A stretch of DNA of 64,000 bases, taken from the NCBI GenBank assembly GCA_022394755.1, contig JAGFCA010000017.1:27079-91078 (forward strand), written 5' to 3'. The translations under genes were made by a program, and so were the position numbers. Positions 1 through 8,918 of this stretch are shown in pieces. Below the pieces are notes generated by a model, which worked only from the letters and a program-made list of their open reading frames with translations, was not told the origin of the DNA and did not search any database. Each line of letters opens with the position of its first letter. Position 1 is the first letter of the stretch. Origin of the DNA: Candidatus Poribacteria bacterium (GTDB lineage: Bacteria; Poribacteria; WGA-4E; WGA-3G).

Positions 1-15
1 GCACATGATAATATA

Positions 16-1206
16 TTATCGACGTGGAAAGAAAGTGTCGATACCGGCTTCAATATCTTCAATTGGATGTCCGTACTGTTTTTCATAATTTGCATGTGTG
101 GCTTTTTCAGTTTCGGTGAGATCAGTGAGTGGGAACAAAATAGTTTCCTTACTTCTTTTTCCTGATTCATTCATTGCAATGTTCATTTCTTGGTCTTGTC
201 TTGCAAGGGTCGTACCGTATTCTGGTTCAATATCCTCAAGCACAGCCTTAGCAATACTTAGGAGTTCGTCTGCGACTGGAATTTGTCCTTCTGTTAAAGG
301 GTATTTTCTGAGTGGATTCTCCCAAGTTACAGTCTGATCAGGTAGTTCAAGCTCGATTTTTTCTATTACATCAACACCATCTACGTCGATAGTTGTTCGT
401 TTTGCACGATGTGGTATTCCTTTAGCACCTGATTGTAAATCTTCAGCAGGAGTGACATATATTTCGTCTCCAACAATCGTTCCTTTACTACCATCAATTT
501 GTGAAATACCGGTTTGCCCGCGTCCTAATGAGCGCGCGTGTATGACGTTGGAGTAAACCATTAGAGCAGTGGCGTTGTTGCTAAATTCAATAAAACCTAA
601 ACTCCAATTTTCGCTTGTATGATTTCGTTTCATTCTATCCATGATTGGTATTACTGGAGAGGATTGTGTTATACCGAGAGCAGAAGTTGGATCGCCACCA
701 GCTCGTAGACGAAGCATACTCATTCCATGGTATCCACCTTCATAGAAGATCCGATAAATACGAGCAACATCTCCTATAATGTCGGCTTCAATCACCTTTG
801 ACAAAAATCTTTCCTTAGGTGCTCTATAGTAATTTTCAGCAATTTCAAGTTTAATGTTATTCTTTTTTGCACATTCAATCATCATATCGGATGTTGGTAA
901 TGTTACAGCAATAGGAGTTTCACAAATTATATGGATCCCTGCATCAGCAAGAAAACATGCAATAGAATGATGTGCTACACCAGGTACTGTGATATCCACA
1001 ACATCAATATTTTCATGTTCAACAAGATCTCTAACATTCGTATAGGGGTTAGCATTGTACTGTTTGGCGTATTGTGTTGCGGTTTCTTCATCAATATCAC
1101 AGATCGCAACAAGATTGTATATATCATTAAGTTTAGCGATTACAGGTAGATGGGAACCACCACCTCTACGACCAGCACCGATTAAAGCAATATTGAGCTT
1201 AGACAT
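16..1206 (-). CDS. Gfo/Idh/MocA-family oxidoreductase with altered EKP motif
   Basis: A 396-residue soluble protein. The N-terminus carries a Rossmann dinucleotide-binding loop (ALIGAGRRGGGSH, residues 7-19) followed by an acidic residue after the second strand (ICDID, 35-39), as expected for NAD(P)-dependent dehydrogenases of the Gfo/Idh/MocA family, which act on sugars, inositols and similar polyols. The length fits the family. One oddity is visible: the usual Glu-Lys-Pro motif after strand 4 reads Glu-Thr-Pro (residues 96-98), so the conserved lysine is missing, whereas the two other family members in this window keep EKP. The substrate cannot be read from the sequence. The gene stands alone, with an AGGAG-like site before the ATG. 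Confidence 0.85.
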   Translation of the reverse strand: MSKLNIALIGAGRRGGGSHLPVIAKLNDIYNLVAICDIDEETATQYAKQYNANPYTNVRDLVEHENIDVVDITVPGVAHHSIACFLADAGIHIICETPIAVTLPTSDMMIECAKKNNIKLEIAENYYRAPKERFLSKVIEADIIGDVARIYRIFYEGGYHGMSMLRLRAGGDPTSALGITQSSPVIPIMDRMKRNHTSENWSLGFIEFSNNATALMVYSNVIHARSLGRGQTGISQIDGSKGTIVGDEIYVTPAEDLQSGAKGIPHRAKRTTIDVDGVDVIEKIELELPDQTVTWENPLRKYPLTEGQIPVADELLSIAKAVLEDIEPEYGTTLARQDQEMNIAMNESGKRSKETILFPLTDLTETEKATHANYEKQYGHPIEDIEAGIDTFFPRR

Positions 1207-1336
1207 ACATTACTCCTAAAATTGTTGAGTCATTGAGATAACAATACTATTTAGAATAACATCATTACATAATTCAGTCAATGAACAGTCATTTTTATGA
1301 CATTGTAAAAATGATTCTATTCTCGGTAAAAATAAA

Positions 1337-2116
1337 ATGTTGTCAATAATTTTAAAAGATCTATCTATATATTCAAATTCACGTCGATATAGAGTAATTC
1401 AATATATTACATTATCTATTCTTATTTTGATATTTTTTATAAGTCTGACAGAATTTTATTCGTATGGAATTAATAAACAGGAAGTACATAATGTAAATCC
1501 AGAGTATCAGGCATATTCATTGTTTATTTTTTGTTTGTTATTTATTACATTTCTTGTTCCGAGACATGCTGTTGAATCATTAGATATTGAGTCTCCATTA
1601 AAAAATCAAATAGAGGGTTTGAATATTGGTATTGATAATTTTACATTCCTTAAACTTACCAAACTGACGTATTTTGACATAATAATTGGAAAAATTGCTG
1701 GAGTTGTAATTTGGACATTATGGAGTGTTTGGTTTTTAATTCCTATATTCGCACTATCAAGTTATATTGGTGGATATTCGATTTGGCACATGGCAAAATG
1801 TGGGATAATTCTAACAATTAATGGAGTACTTTTTTCTATAATAGGTTATATCTGCGGATTGTATTTTTCTACAGCAACGGCAAAAGGGGTGAGTTATGGT
1901 ATAATTCTTTTTTTGACTTTGACACCAACCTTACCTTTTTTTCCGTTTAATATAGAGGTATTTGATATGGTTAGTTCTTTAACAGGTTTATCATCAATAT
2001 TATATACTAATGGATCCTATATTTGGTTATATAATTCAGGATTGTATCTAATTTTGTCTTTATTACTTTTTCCGTTTCTATTATTACTATTCAGAAAACA
2101 ACTCTCCATAACTTGA
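1337..2116 (+). CDS. Polytopic membrane protein, possibly an ABC-2-type permease
   Basis: 259 residues with a short charged N-terminus (SNSRRYR, about residues 13-19) followed by about six hydrophobic segments (roughly 23-42, 62-78, 108-132, 148-172, 182-200, 226-250). The arrangement of an amphipathic N-terminal helix, a first membrane span, a polar extracytoplasmic loop and a cluster of C-terminal spans is typical of ABC-2/CcmB-like export permeases. No ATPase gene lies next to it, so any partner would be elsewhere. I did not recognise a diagnostic motif, and it could be another type of small integral membrane protein. It ends in TGA. Confidence 0.5.
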   Translation: MLSIILKDLSIYSNSRRYRVIQYITLSILILIFFISLTEFYSYGINKQEVHNVNPEYQAYSLFIFCLLFITFLVPRHAVESLDIESPLKNQIEGLNIGIDNFTFLKLTKLTYFDIIIGKIAGVVIWTLWSVWFLIPIFALSSYIGGYSIWHMAKCGIILTINGVLFSIIGYICGLYFSTATAKGVSYGIILFLTLTPTLPFFPFNIEVFDMVSSLTGLSSILYTNGSYIWLYNSGLYLILSLLLFPFLLLLFRKQLSIT

Positions 2117-2230
2117 ATCGACATTGGTATATCTGATGGCTATTCTTATAAAATTAGAATGAATTTTAATCATCTCCCACAATCCTAAATGCATGCTTCT
2201 AATACACTCCTTCCTTAACAGACAAAGTAT

Positions 2231-4198
2231 ATGTCAATTAAATCTGAAAAACATATAAATAGAACAGAAACTGAAACATATAGGAAACTCCATGGGGTGA
2301 CTTTCCGCTCTATCCTTATAGGTATTATTCTGATCCCACCAAATACCTACTTTATAATGGCAAACCATCTAAGATTTTGGAGTACTTTGCCAACTACCAT
2401 GTCCTTGATCTACAATGTCATTATAACAATTACATTATTAACAGGTCTTAATATTCTCATTCGTACATTTCTTCCTCGGTTTGCTCTTCGTCAAGGGGAA
2501 TTATTAACGATCTATGTAATACTTTCCCTTTCATCAGCCATAGCGGGCCATGACATGATGCAAACAGTCGTACCTGTAATACCCAATGCATTCTGGTTTG
2601 CTACCCCTGAAAATGAGTGGCAACAGCTGTTTTGGAGACATTTACCCACGTGGATGACTCTTAATGACCTGACTGTATTACAAGATTTCTATGATGGAGA
2701 TACAACATTCTATAGAAATAAATATCTTTTAGCATGGTGGAAACCGATATTCTGGTGGACTATCTTATTATCAGTATTAATTTGGATTATGATTTGTATT
2801 GACTTATTGTTACGTAAGCAGTGGATAGAACGTGAAAGGTTGACTTATCCCATTGTTCGGTTACCAATAGAAATGACATATCAAGATGGAAGACTATTCA
2901 AAAATAAAATGCTTTGGATTGGATTTGCGATAGCAGGAGGAATTGATCTGATTAATGGTATCCATGCGTTCTTTCCAGTATTTCCAGAAATTCCAGTTCG
3001 TAAAGCAGACCTTGGTAGGTATTTTACAGAAAAACCATGGGATGCAATGGGATGGACACCGATTTATATTTTATCATTTGGTGTTGGGTTAGCATTTTTA
3101 ATGCCGTTAGAAATGTCTTTTTCACTTTGGTTTTTCTATCTGTTTTGGAAAGGCGAGCGTATACTCGGTAGGGCGATGGGACTTCAAGTCTTACCTGGAT
3201 TTCCTTATGATGGACCTCAAGGTGTCGGAGCATATCTTGCGATCGCCTGTTTTGGGCTCTATGGTGGTAGGAGACACTTCTATAATATAGGTAGTAAGTT
3301 AGTTAATACATTTAGATCGAAAAGTGATTCCTCAACAACAGTTTCAGACGGAATGCATGATACAAATAACTACTGGTTTCCTATAATTGGGTTGATAGGA
3401 GGTATACTATTTATATTTGTCTTTTCTGGTTATGGAGGTATGGCATTTTGGATGATAGCAATATATTTTCTTATCTATTATCTACTTGCGCTTGGTATAA
3501 CCAGGGTAAGAGCAGAAGTGGGTCCACCTACCCATGAGATGTTTGTAGCGAACCCACGTCAGTTTATAATGGATTCATTCGGATCCAGAATGATACCACC
3601 ACGCAGTCTAACCATGATGTCTCTATACTATGCTTTCAATAGGGGGTATCGCGCGCATCCTATGCCACATACTTTAGAAGGATTTAAACTTGCTGAAGTT
3701 GGAAACATGAAAACCAATCGTATGGTAATAGCAATGATGTGTGGAGTGTTTTTTGGAATACTTGCATCCTTTTGGTCATATTTGGTAGTATCTTATGAAA
3801 TAGGGGCGAATCCAGGTTTAGGAAATGGTGGTTATAATAGACTTCGAACTTGGCTGTATTATCCGAGCGAAATGAACTTACCTGCAGTAGGTTTTATGGG
3901 GGTAGGTTTCTTATTTACCGGGTTACTGTGGTGGTTGAGAACGCGTTTTCCTATGTTCCCTTTTCATCCAACAGGATATGCAGTCGCCAGTAGTATTTGG
4001 ACATTTGGTTGGCTTTGGTTTTCTGTATTTGTTAGTTGGGCAGCGAAGAATCTGATTCTTAGATTTGGTGGAATAAAACTATATCAGAAGGTATTACCAC
4101 TGTTTCTTGGATTAATCTTAGGTGAGTTTATTGTCGGTGGAGCTTGGGTAATAATCAGGTTAATCTGGGGTGTTGCTGTATATTCATTTTATAGATAA
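2231..4198 (+). CDS. Large polytopic membrane protein (resembles DUF6785/DUF6784 proteins)
   Basis: A 655-residue integral membrane protein with about a dozen hydrophobic segments spread over the whole length. The segment FALRQGELLTIYVILSLSSA near residue 85, a conserved HDMMQ nearby and a C-terminal half containing RVRAEVGPPTHEM near residue 430 resemble the two-domain membrane proteins catalogued as DUF6785/DUF6784 that are frequent in Planctomycetes and Poribacteria. The function of that family is not known to me; a transporter is a reasonable guess because of the fold size. The assignment is from memory of the family pattern and should be treated as tentative. No clear ribosome-binding site precedes the ATG. 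Confidence 0.55.
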   Translation: MSIKSEKHINRTETETYRKLHGVTFRSILIGIILIPPNTYFIMANHLRFWSTLPTTMSLIYNVIITITLLTGLNILIRTFLPRFALRQGELLTIYVILSLSSAIAGHDMMQTVVPVIPNAFWFATPENEWQQLFWRHLPTWMTLNDLTVLQDFYDGDTTFYRNKYLLAWWKPIFWWTILLSVLIWIMICIDLLLRKQWIERERLTYPIVRLPIEMTYQDGRLFKNKMLWIGFAIAGGIDLINGIHAFFPVFPEIPVRKADLGRYFTEKPWDAMGWTPIYILSFGVGLAFLMPLEMSFSLWFFYLFWKGERILGRAMGLQVLPGFPYDGPQGVGAYLAIACFGLYGGRRHFYNIGSKLVNTFRSKSDSSTTVSDGMHDTNNYWFPIIGLIGGILFIFVFSGYGGMAFWMIAIYFLIYYLLALGITRVRAEVGPPTHEMFVANPRQFIMDSFGSRMIPPRSLTMMSLYYAFNRGYRAHPMPHTLEGFKLAEVGNMKTNRMVIAMMCGVFFGILASFWSYLVVSYEIGANPGLGNGGYNRLRTWLYYPSEMNLPAVGFMGVGFLFTGLLWWLRTRFPMFPFHPTGYAVASSIWTFGWLWFSVFVSWAAKNLILRFGGIKLYQKVLPLFLGLILGEFIVGGAWVIIRLIWGVAVYSFYR

Positions 4199-4534
4199 CT
4201 TTAGTTGGTAAAAATGTTAATCAAGTACGGTTAATTAGATTAATAGTAGGAATTCCTTAAGTCCTTCTTAGGAATAAATGCCTTAAATCAACATATTTAA
4301 TAACATTAAGTCGTTCATAGATCATTCCTCCATACTCAAAATTTGCCGTAATTTGATCCTGTTTAGGTGGAAACCATATTGAGGAATTTATATATGAAAA
4401 TGGTTTTACCTACAAATCCTCATCTGATTAAATGATTGACAAAGGCTAATATTAGGTGTAATAATTACGATATAAAGTCGATATGATTTTTATTAAAGAG
4501 TATACTTTCCACGAGAAATTCTGAAGGAGTTTAT
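4199..4534. other. Intergenic, no gene seen
   Basis: AT-rich spacer of 336 bases between two plus-strand genes. I see no open frame of note, no convincing terminator hairpin and no RNA gene. The only possible signal is a weak promoter near its right end. Confidence 0.5.
4436..4464 (+). promoter_or_regulatory. Possible sigma-70-type promoter for the ThuA-like gene
   Basis: A perfect TTGACA lies at 4436-4441 and is followed after 17 bases by TAATAA, which is a poor match to TATAAT but is preceded by TG as in extended -10 sites. It lies about 70 bases before the ATG at 4535. In DNA this AT-rich such matches occur by chance. Confidence 0.3.
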
Positions 4535-5338
4535 ATGTCATCAGGAATAAAAATTGATTTTGTCGCAGGTAGTGCAAGTCATGGGAGTGGTTCACATGAA
4601 CACCCAGCAGGTTGTTCATTTTTAGCAGATCAATTTAACAAATATGTAGATGGAGTTGAGACAGTCGTCCATCAAGGATGGCCATCTGACTCAGATGTAT
4701 TTAATGACACAGATGCTATCATTGTCTATTCCGATGGTGGTGGTGGCCACCTTAGTATTCCACACCTTGAACAAATATCTTCATTAGCAGGTAAAGGTAT
4801 CGGTTTGGCAATGCTCCACTATGCGGTTGAAGTGCCAAAAGGTGAACCGGGGAACTGCTTTTTAGAATGGATTGGTGGATATTTTGAGACGCATTTATCT
4901 GTGAACCCACATTGGACCGCTGATTTTACTTCTTTCCCAGATCATCCTGTTACCCGTGGTTTAGACCCTTTCTCACTTGAGGATGAATGGTATTACCATA
5001 TGCGTTTTCAAGATAATATGGAAGGTGTTACACCTGTATTAAGTGCTATAGCACCTGATTCAACACTTACAAGACCAGACGGACCCCATAGTGGTAATCC
5101 ACATGTCAGAAAGTCTGTTGCAAATGGTGAACCCCAACATCTTGGATGGTGTAGAGAACGTCCTGATGGTGGACGAGGATTTGGATTTACAGGTGGACAT
5201 TATCATAAGAATTGGGGAGAAGATCATCTACGTAAGTTTATTCTAAATGCCATTGCATGGACGGCAAAAGTAGAGATACCTGAAGATGGGATCAATACTC
5301 CATCACCTTCTGAAGAAGAATTGAATTCATATTTATAA
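4535..5338 (+). CDS. ThuA-like domain protein
   Basis: 267 residues, preceded by a good AAGGAG site. The N-terminal part starts on a strand (KIDFVAGSASHG) and continues to AIIVYSDGGGGHL (about residues 52-64) and a region reading GIGLAMLHYAVE (about 88-99), the arrangement of ThuA-like proteins with a class I glutamine-amidotransferase-like flavodoxin fold. The family includes ThuA of trehalose utilisation and many domains tied to carbohydrate breakdown, and its exact reaction is usually unknown. The catalytic cysteine of true amidotransferases is not evident. The following gene on the same strand is a PhyH-like oxygenase, but nearly 200 bases separate them. Confidence 0.8.
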   Translation: MSSGIKIDFVAGSASHGSGSHEHPAGCSFLADQFNKYVDGVETVVHQGWPSDSDVFNDTDAIIVYSDGGGGHLSIPHLEQISSLAGKGIGLAMLHYAVEVPKGEPGNCFLEWIGGYFETHLSVNPHWTADFTSFPDHPVTRGLDPFSLEDEWYYHMRFQDNMEGVTPVLSAIAPDSTLTRPDGPHSGNPHVRKSVANGEPQHLGWCRERPDGGRGFGFTGGHYHKNWGEDHLRKFILNAIAWTAKVEIPEDGINTPSPSEEELNSYL

Positions 5339-5535
5339 CGGCAGTTTTGAAAATCTGACTTTTGCAATTAGAGTGGTAAGAATCGGTTTTAATCGGATTT
5401 TTTAGTGTCATTATTACTAAAGTGGAGTTCAATTACCTACTGTCATACTCCCGTTATTCATAGTAAATGGAATTAGCATAGAGTATCCTATGTAACTTTA
5501 GGGCATATATCTGGAAAAATCTTAGGAGAGATTGT

Positions 5536-6390
5536 ATGGAGCAAGAACAACTTGATTATCTATTCGATTTGCAAGGGTATCTAATCTTAGAGAATGCGAT
5601 TTCAGATGAAGACCTTACTGAGATGAACGATTGGATAGATAGACATTGGGAATATGTTGAAACTCCTTGGGATCCTGATTCTGGTGACAAACGTATCCCT
5701 CGTTGGATTGGTAATATTGAAACACATACATATAATGTTGAAAATGGTGTAAATTTTCAGAATATCATTGAAGGTGGACATGTATTTGAAAAGCTTATTG
5801 ACCATCCATCATGGATAAATCTGATACGCAAATATATTCATGAAGTAAATGGTGTATCAATCCATGAGAATTTCCTGAATGTGCGAGGAGAAGGTGGGTA
5901 CATACATATTCATTGTAGAGGACATGTTCCATTAAGTTATCTTACTTTTCGTCAGATTAATACTGGTGAATGGCTGGTTGGACAGATTAATGTGCTGATG
6001 GCTCTAAATGATATAGGTCCAGGTGATGGTGCGCCAGTATTAATACCGGGAAGTCATAAGAGTGCAGAGATTCATCCACGACTTAAGCATGATGGAAAAG
6101 GTATAGTCTATGATGGAATTACCGGAAAACCCGCAGGAACGGCATTTGCTACCGAAGAAGTTCACTTAAAAGCAGGTGATGTTGTAATGTTTACTGATGC
6201 CATTACACACGGTTCAGCAGAACGGACGAATCCTGGCCATCGTAGGTCAATAGTCTATAGATATTCACCCAGATATGTCCGTGAACGTTTTGATTATCCA
6301 CATTCTGATGAGTTGCTTACTCGTTTAACTCCAGACCAGCGTAAGATAATCCAACCCATGTCTCCAAGACGTCCACCTCAGATTGCTTAG
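5536..6390 (+). CDS. Phytanoyl-CoA dioxygenase (PhyH)-like protein lacking the HxD aspartate
   Basis: 284 residues with the double-stranded beta-helix pattern of Fe(II)/2-oxoglutarate oxygenases. Visible motifs are the family signature GDGAPVLIPGSHKS (about 163-176), the C-terminal DAITHGS with the likely distal iron-ligand His225, and an arginine-rich RRSIVYRYSPRY (236-247) that may hold the 2-oxoglutarate carboxylate. At the place where HxD is expected the sequence reads HIHCRGH (124-130), so there is no aspartate two residues after a histidine. This recalls a subgroup of PhyH proteins and halogenases without the carboxylate ligand. The start is supported by an AGGAGA site. The substrate is unknown. 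Confidence 0.8.
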   Translation: MEQEQLDYLFDLQGYLILENAISDEDLTEMNDWIDRHWEYVETPWDPDSGDKRIPRWIGNIETHTYNVENGVNFQNIIEGGHVFEKLIDHPSWINLIRKYIHEVNGVSIHENFLNVRGEGGYIHIHCRGHVPLSYLTFRQINTGEWLVGQINVLMALNDIGPGDGAPVLIPGSHKSAEIHPRLKHDGKGIVYDGITGKPAGTAFATEEVHLKAGDVVMFTDAITHGSAERTNPGHRRSIVYRYSPRYVRERFDYPHSDELLTRLTPDQRKIIQPMSPRRPPQIA

Positions 6391-6660
6391 AGTAGAGTCA
6401 ATAACCGATTTATTGATTAGTCTTTTGTTCTCTTGATATGAATTTTATGTTAATAGTGACAAATGCGTAATCAAGCGTCCTATAAGAATATGTGTAACAG
6501 ATTTACTGGTTGGTTCTTTCAACATACAAGGGATGACAGCAGTTTCATCATCTGTTTTTCTTTGAAAATTATGGAAATTACAGTCTATTCAGATGAATCT
6601 AATTTGAAATTTTGTGTAAGAAATTGGATTTATGAGGAATAGTAAGATTAAATTATAAGT

Positions 6661-8181
6661 ATGAAAACTGATCAAAGAATCAAAACTGCTGGTAAAAAAT
6701 TATGGAGCGGACGATTTAGTACTGATCCCACATCACAAACCATAGCATTTACACATTCAATTGAAGCCGATACCCGTCTTATCAAATACGACATTTGGGG
6801 TAGTCAAGTTCATGCTATAATGCTTGAACGACAAGGTATCATCCTTGAAAATGACTTACGGGAGATACTACTTTGGTTAGGGAAAGCAGCGGAGGATTTT
6901 CAATCTGGCAGCTTCATGCTTGATCCGAATAAGGAAGATGTCCACATGAATGTGGAGTCCTATCTGATTGAAAATGCTGGACGCGAATTTGGGGGTAAAC
7001 TTCACACCGCTCGTTCCCGTAATGACCAAGTTCTCGTGGATGCCCACCTTTATATCCGTGAAGAGATTTTGAATGTACAGCGTAGTATATCCTCATTATG
7101 TAATGCCTTCCTGAATATAGCAAAAGTACATGTTGATTCAGTCATGCCGGGATACACTCATACACAACATGCTCAACCGATCAGCCTTGGTTTTTGGGCA
7201 ACAGCTTATGTGAGTATGTTCCTCAGAGACCAAAGACGGTTATCTGCATCATACAAGCTTGCCAATACAAATCCACTTGGGGCATGTGCTTTAGCTGGAA
7301 CAACCTTTCCAATTGATCGTCAATTTACAACAGAACTTCTTGGGTTTGAGACACCCCAAGAACATGCACTGGATGTGATTAGTAGTCGAGATTTTATTGG
7401 TGAAACTCTTTTCGCATTGTCAATGGTGATGGCAAATTTATCTCGTCTCAGTGAAGAAATTATCTACTGGACGACATACGAATTTGGTATGGCAATGCTT
7501 GATGACGCCTATAGTTCGGGGAGTTCTATAATGCCGCAAAAGAAAAATGCTGACATTGCAGAACTCACACGTGGTCGGACAGGTCGGGTCTATGGTGCAT
7601 TAATGGATCTGCTAACAAATTTGAAAGGTTTACCATTGGGATATAACCGCGATTTTCAAGAAGATAAACCCCCATTATGGGAAGCATTTGATATTGTGAA
7701 TGAATGTCTTGGTATATTACCAGATGTTTTAAAAACAACAGAGTTCAAAACAGAACGTATGGCTGAATTAGTGAATGCCAACTTTGCTACCGCAACAGAA
7801 TTAGCCAATTATCTTGTAAAGGAACATCATCTCAGTTTTCGTGAGAGTCATGAGATTGTCGGATGGCTTGTGGGTGAATTGGTACATAAGGAATTGACTT
7901 TTTTAGATTTGGAGTTGACTCACAAACTACTATTAGAAAAAGATGTTGATATACCAATTTCTCAGTTACAACAGATTTTAGATCCGGTTTTGGCACTTCA
8001 GAATAATCAGAGTCTTGGGGGTACATCACCGAAAGAGGTTAATCGGATGATAGATAGCTTTGAGAAACAATTAGACGATATTGCTATGAATGTCTCTACA
8101 AATCAGGCAAGAATCGATGAAGCATATAAAGAGACAAAGCATGAAATTGAAAAGGTATTAGACAAGAAGATTGTAACTTAG
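6661..8181 (+). CDS. argH: Argininosuccinate lyase
   Basis: 506 residues. Catalyses the last step of arginine biosynthesis, splitting argininosuccinate into arginine and fumarate, in the cytoplasm. The N-terminus reads LWSGRF (about 14-19), then GKLHTARSRNDQV (about 116-128), THTQHAQP in the middle, and the fumarase-superfamily signature SGSSIMPQKKN at about 286-296, with the catalytic serine in the flexible loop. The signature continues AD where most members have PD. The protein is about 40 residues longer than usual, mainly through a charged helical C-terminal tail. It lies just upstream of pyrF with a 20-base gap, so the two are probably cotranscribed. Confidence 0.95.
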   Translation: MKTDQRIKTAGKKLWSGRFSTDPTSQTIAFTHSIEADTRLIKYDIWGSQVHAIMLERQGIILENDLREILLWLGKAAEDFQSGSFMLDPNKEDVHMNVESYLIENAGREFGGKLHTARSRNDQVLVDAHLYIREEILNVQRSISSLCNAFLNIAKVHVDSVMPGYTHTQHAQPISLGFWATAYVSMFLRDQRRLSASYKLANTNPLGACALAGTTFPIDRQFTTELLGFETPQEHALDVISSRDFIGETLFALSMVMANLSRLSEEIIYWTTYEFGMAMLDDAYSSGSSIMPQKKNADIAELTRGRTGRVYGALMDLLTNLKGLPLGYNRDFQEDKPPLWEAFDIVNECLGILPDVLKTTEFKTERMAELVNANFATATELANYLVKEHHLSFRESHEIVGWLVGELVHKELTFLDLELTHKLLLEKDVDIPISQLQQILDPVLALQNNQSLGGTSPKEVNRMIDSFEKQLDDIAMNVSTNQARIDEAYKETKHEIEKVLDKKIVT

Positions 8182-8201
8182 AATCAAAATAGGATTATAA
8201 A

Positions 8202-8915
8202 TTGAAAGAAAGATTGATTGTTGCATTAGATTTAGAAGATGGCAATGAAAATTTCGAGTTATCTGAGAAACTCAAAGGGACAGTTTCATGGGTAAAGATT
8301 GGGTATCAAGCCTTATACTCTCTTGGCACAGAGGTATTTGCATGGTATAGTGAAAATCGTATTAATACTTTTTTAGATCTGAAATTCCATGATATTCCTA
8401 ATACAGTTGCACGCGATGTTGGAACAATGACCAAACATGGTGCTAATATGATAAATATGCATGCCTCCGGTGGAATTGAGATGATGCAAGCTGCCCGTAT
8501 CCGTGCTGATGATGTTGCACAGGATAGAAGAATTGATAAACCAATCCTATTAGGGGTGACTATTCTTACAAGTACTAATGAAGCAGAATTTCAATTTCAA
8601 TTCGGTTCAGAGAGACATCTATCGAATCAGGTGGTTTTTCTTGCCAAACAAGCAAAGGAAGCAGGTTTAGATGGTGTTGTTGCATCTCCATTGGAAATTG
8701 AACTGATTCGTAAGGCTTGTGGTGATGATTTTATAATTGTGACACCTGGTATCCGCCCAAGTTGGGCAAATAGAGGAGACCAAAAACGAATTACGACACC
8801 GTCAGAAGCAATTAATCGTGGAGCGGATTTCCTTGTTGTAGGTAGGCCTATTATTGAAGCAGATGATCCGATTGAAGCTGCAGAAATGATCTTGGATGAG
8901 ATGAGAGGAGAGTAA
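8202..8915 (+). CDS. pyrF: Orotidine 5'-phosphate decarboxylase
   Basis: 237 residues. Converts OMP to UMP, the final step of de novo pyrimidine synthesis. The catalytic D-x-K-x-x-D set is present as LDLKFHDIPNT (Asp59, Lys61, Asp64), together with the phosphate-gripper segment VTPGIRP and the C-terminal GADFLVVGRPI. The start is a TTG at 8202, supported by an AGGA site and by the N-terminal strand RLIVALDL beginning directly after it. It follows argH closely and its stop is three bases before the next ATG, so it is likely part of a three-gene unit. Confidence 0.95.
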   Translation: MKERLIVALDLEDGNENFELSEKLKGTVSWVKIGYQALYSLGTEVFAWYSENRINTFLDLKFHDIPNTVARDVGTMTKHGANMINMHASGGIEMMQAARIRADDVAQDRRIDKPILLGVTILTSTNEAEFQFQFGSERHLSNQVVFLAKQAKEAGLDGVVASPLEIELIRKACGDDFIIVTPGIRPSWANRGDQKRITTPSEAINRGADFLVVGRPIIEADDPIEAAEMILDEMRGE

Positions 8916-8918
8916 ATT

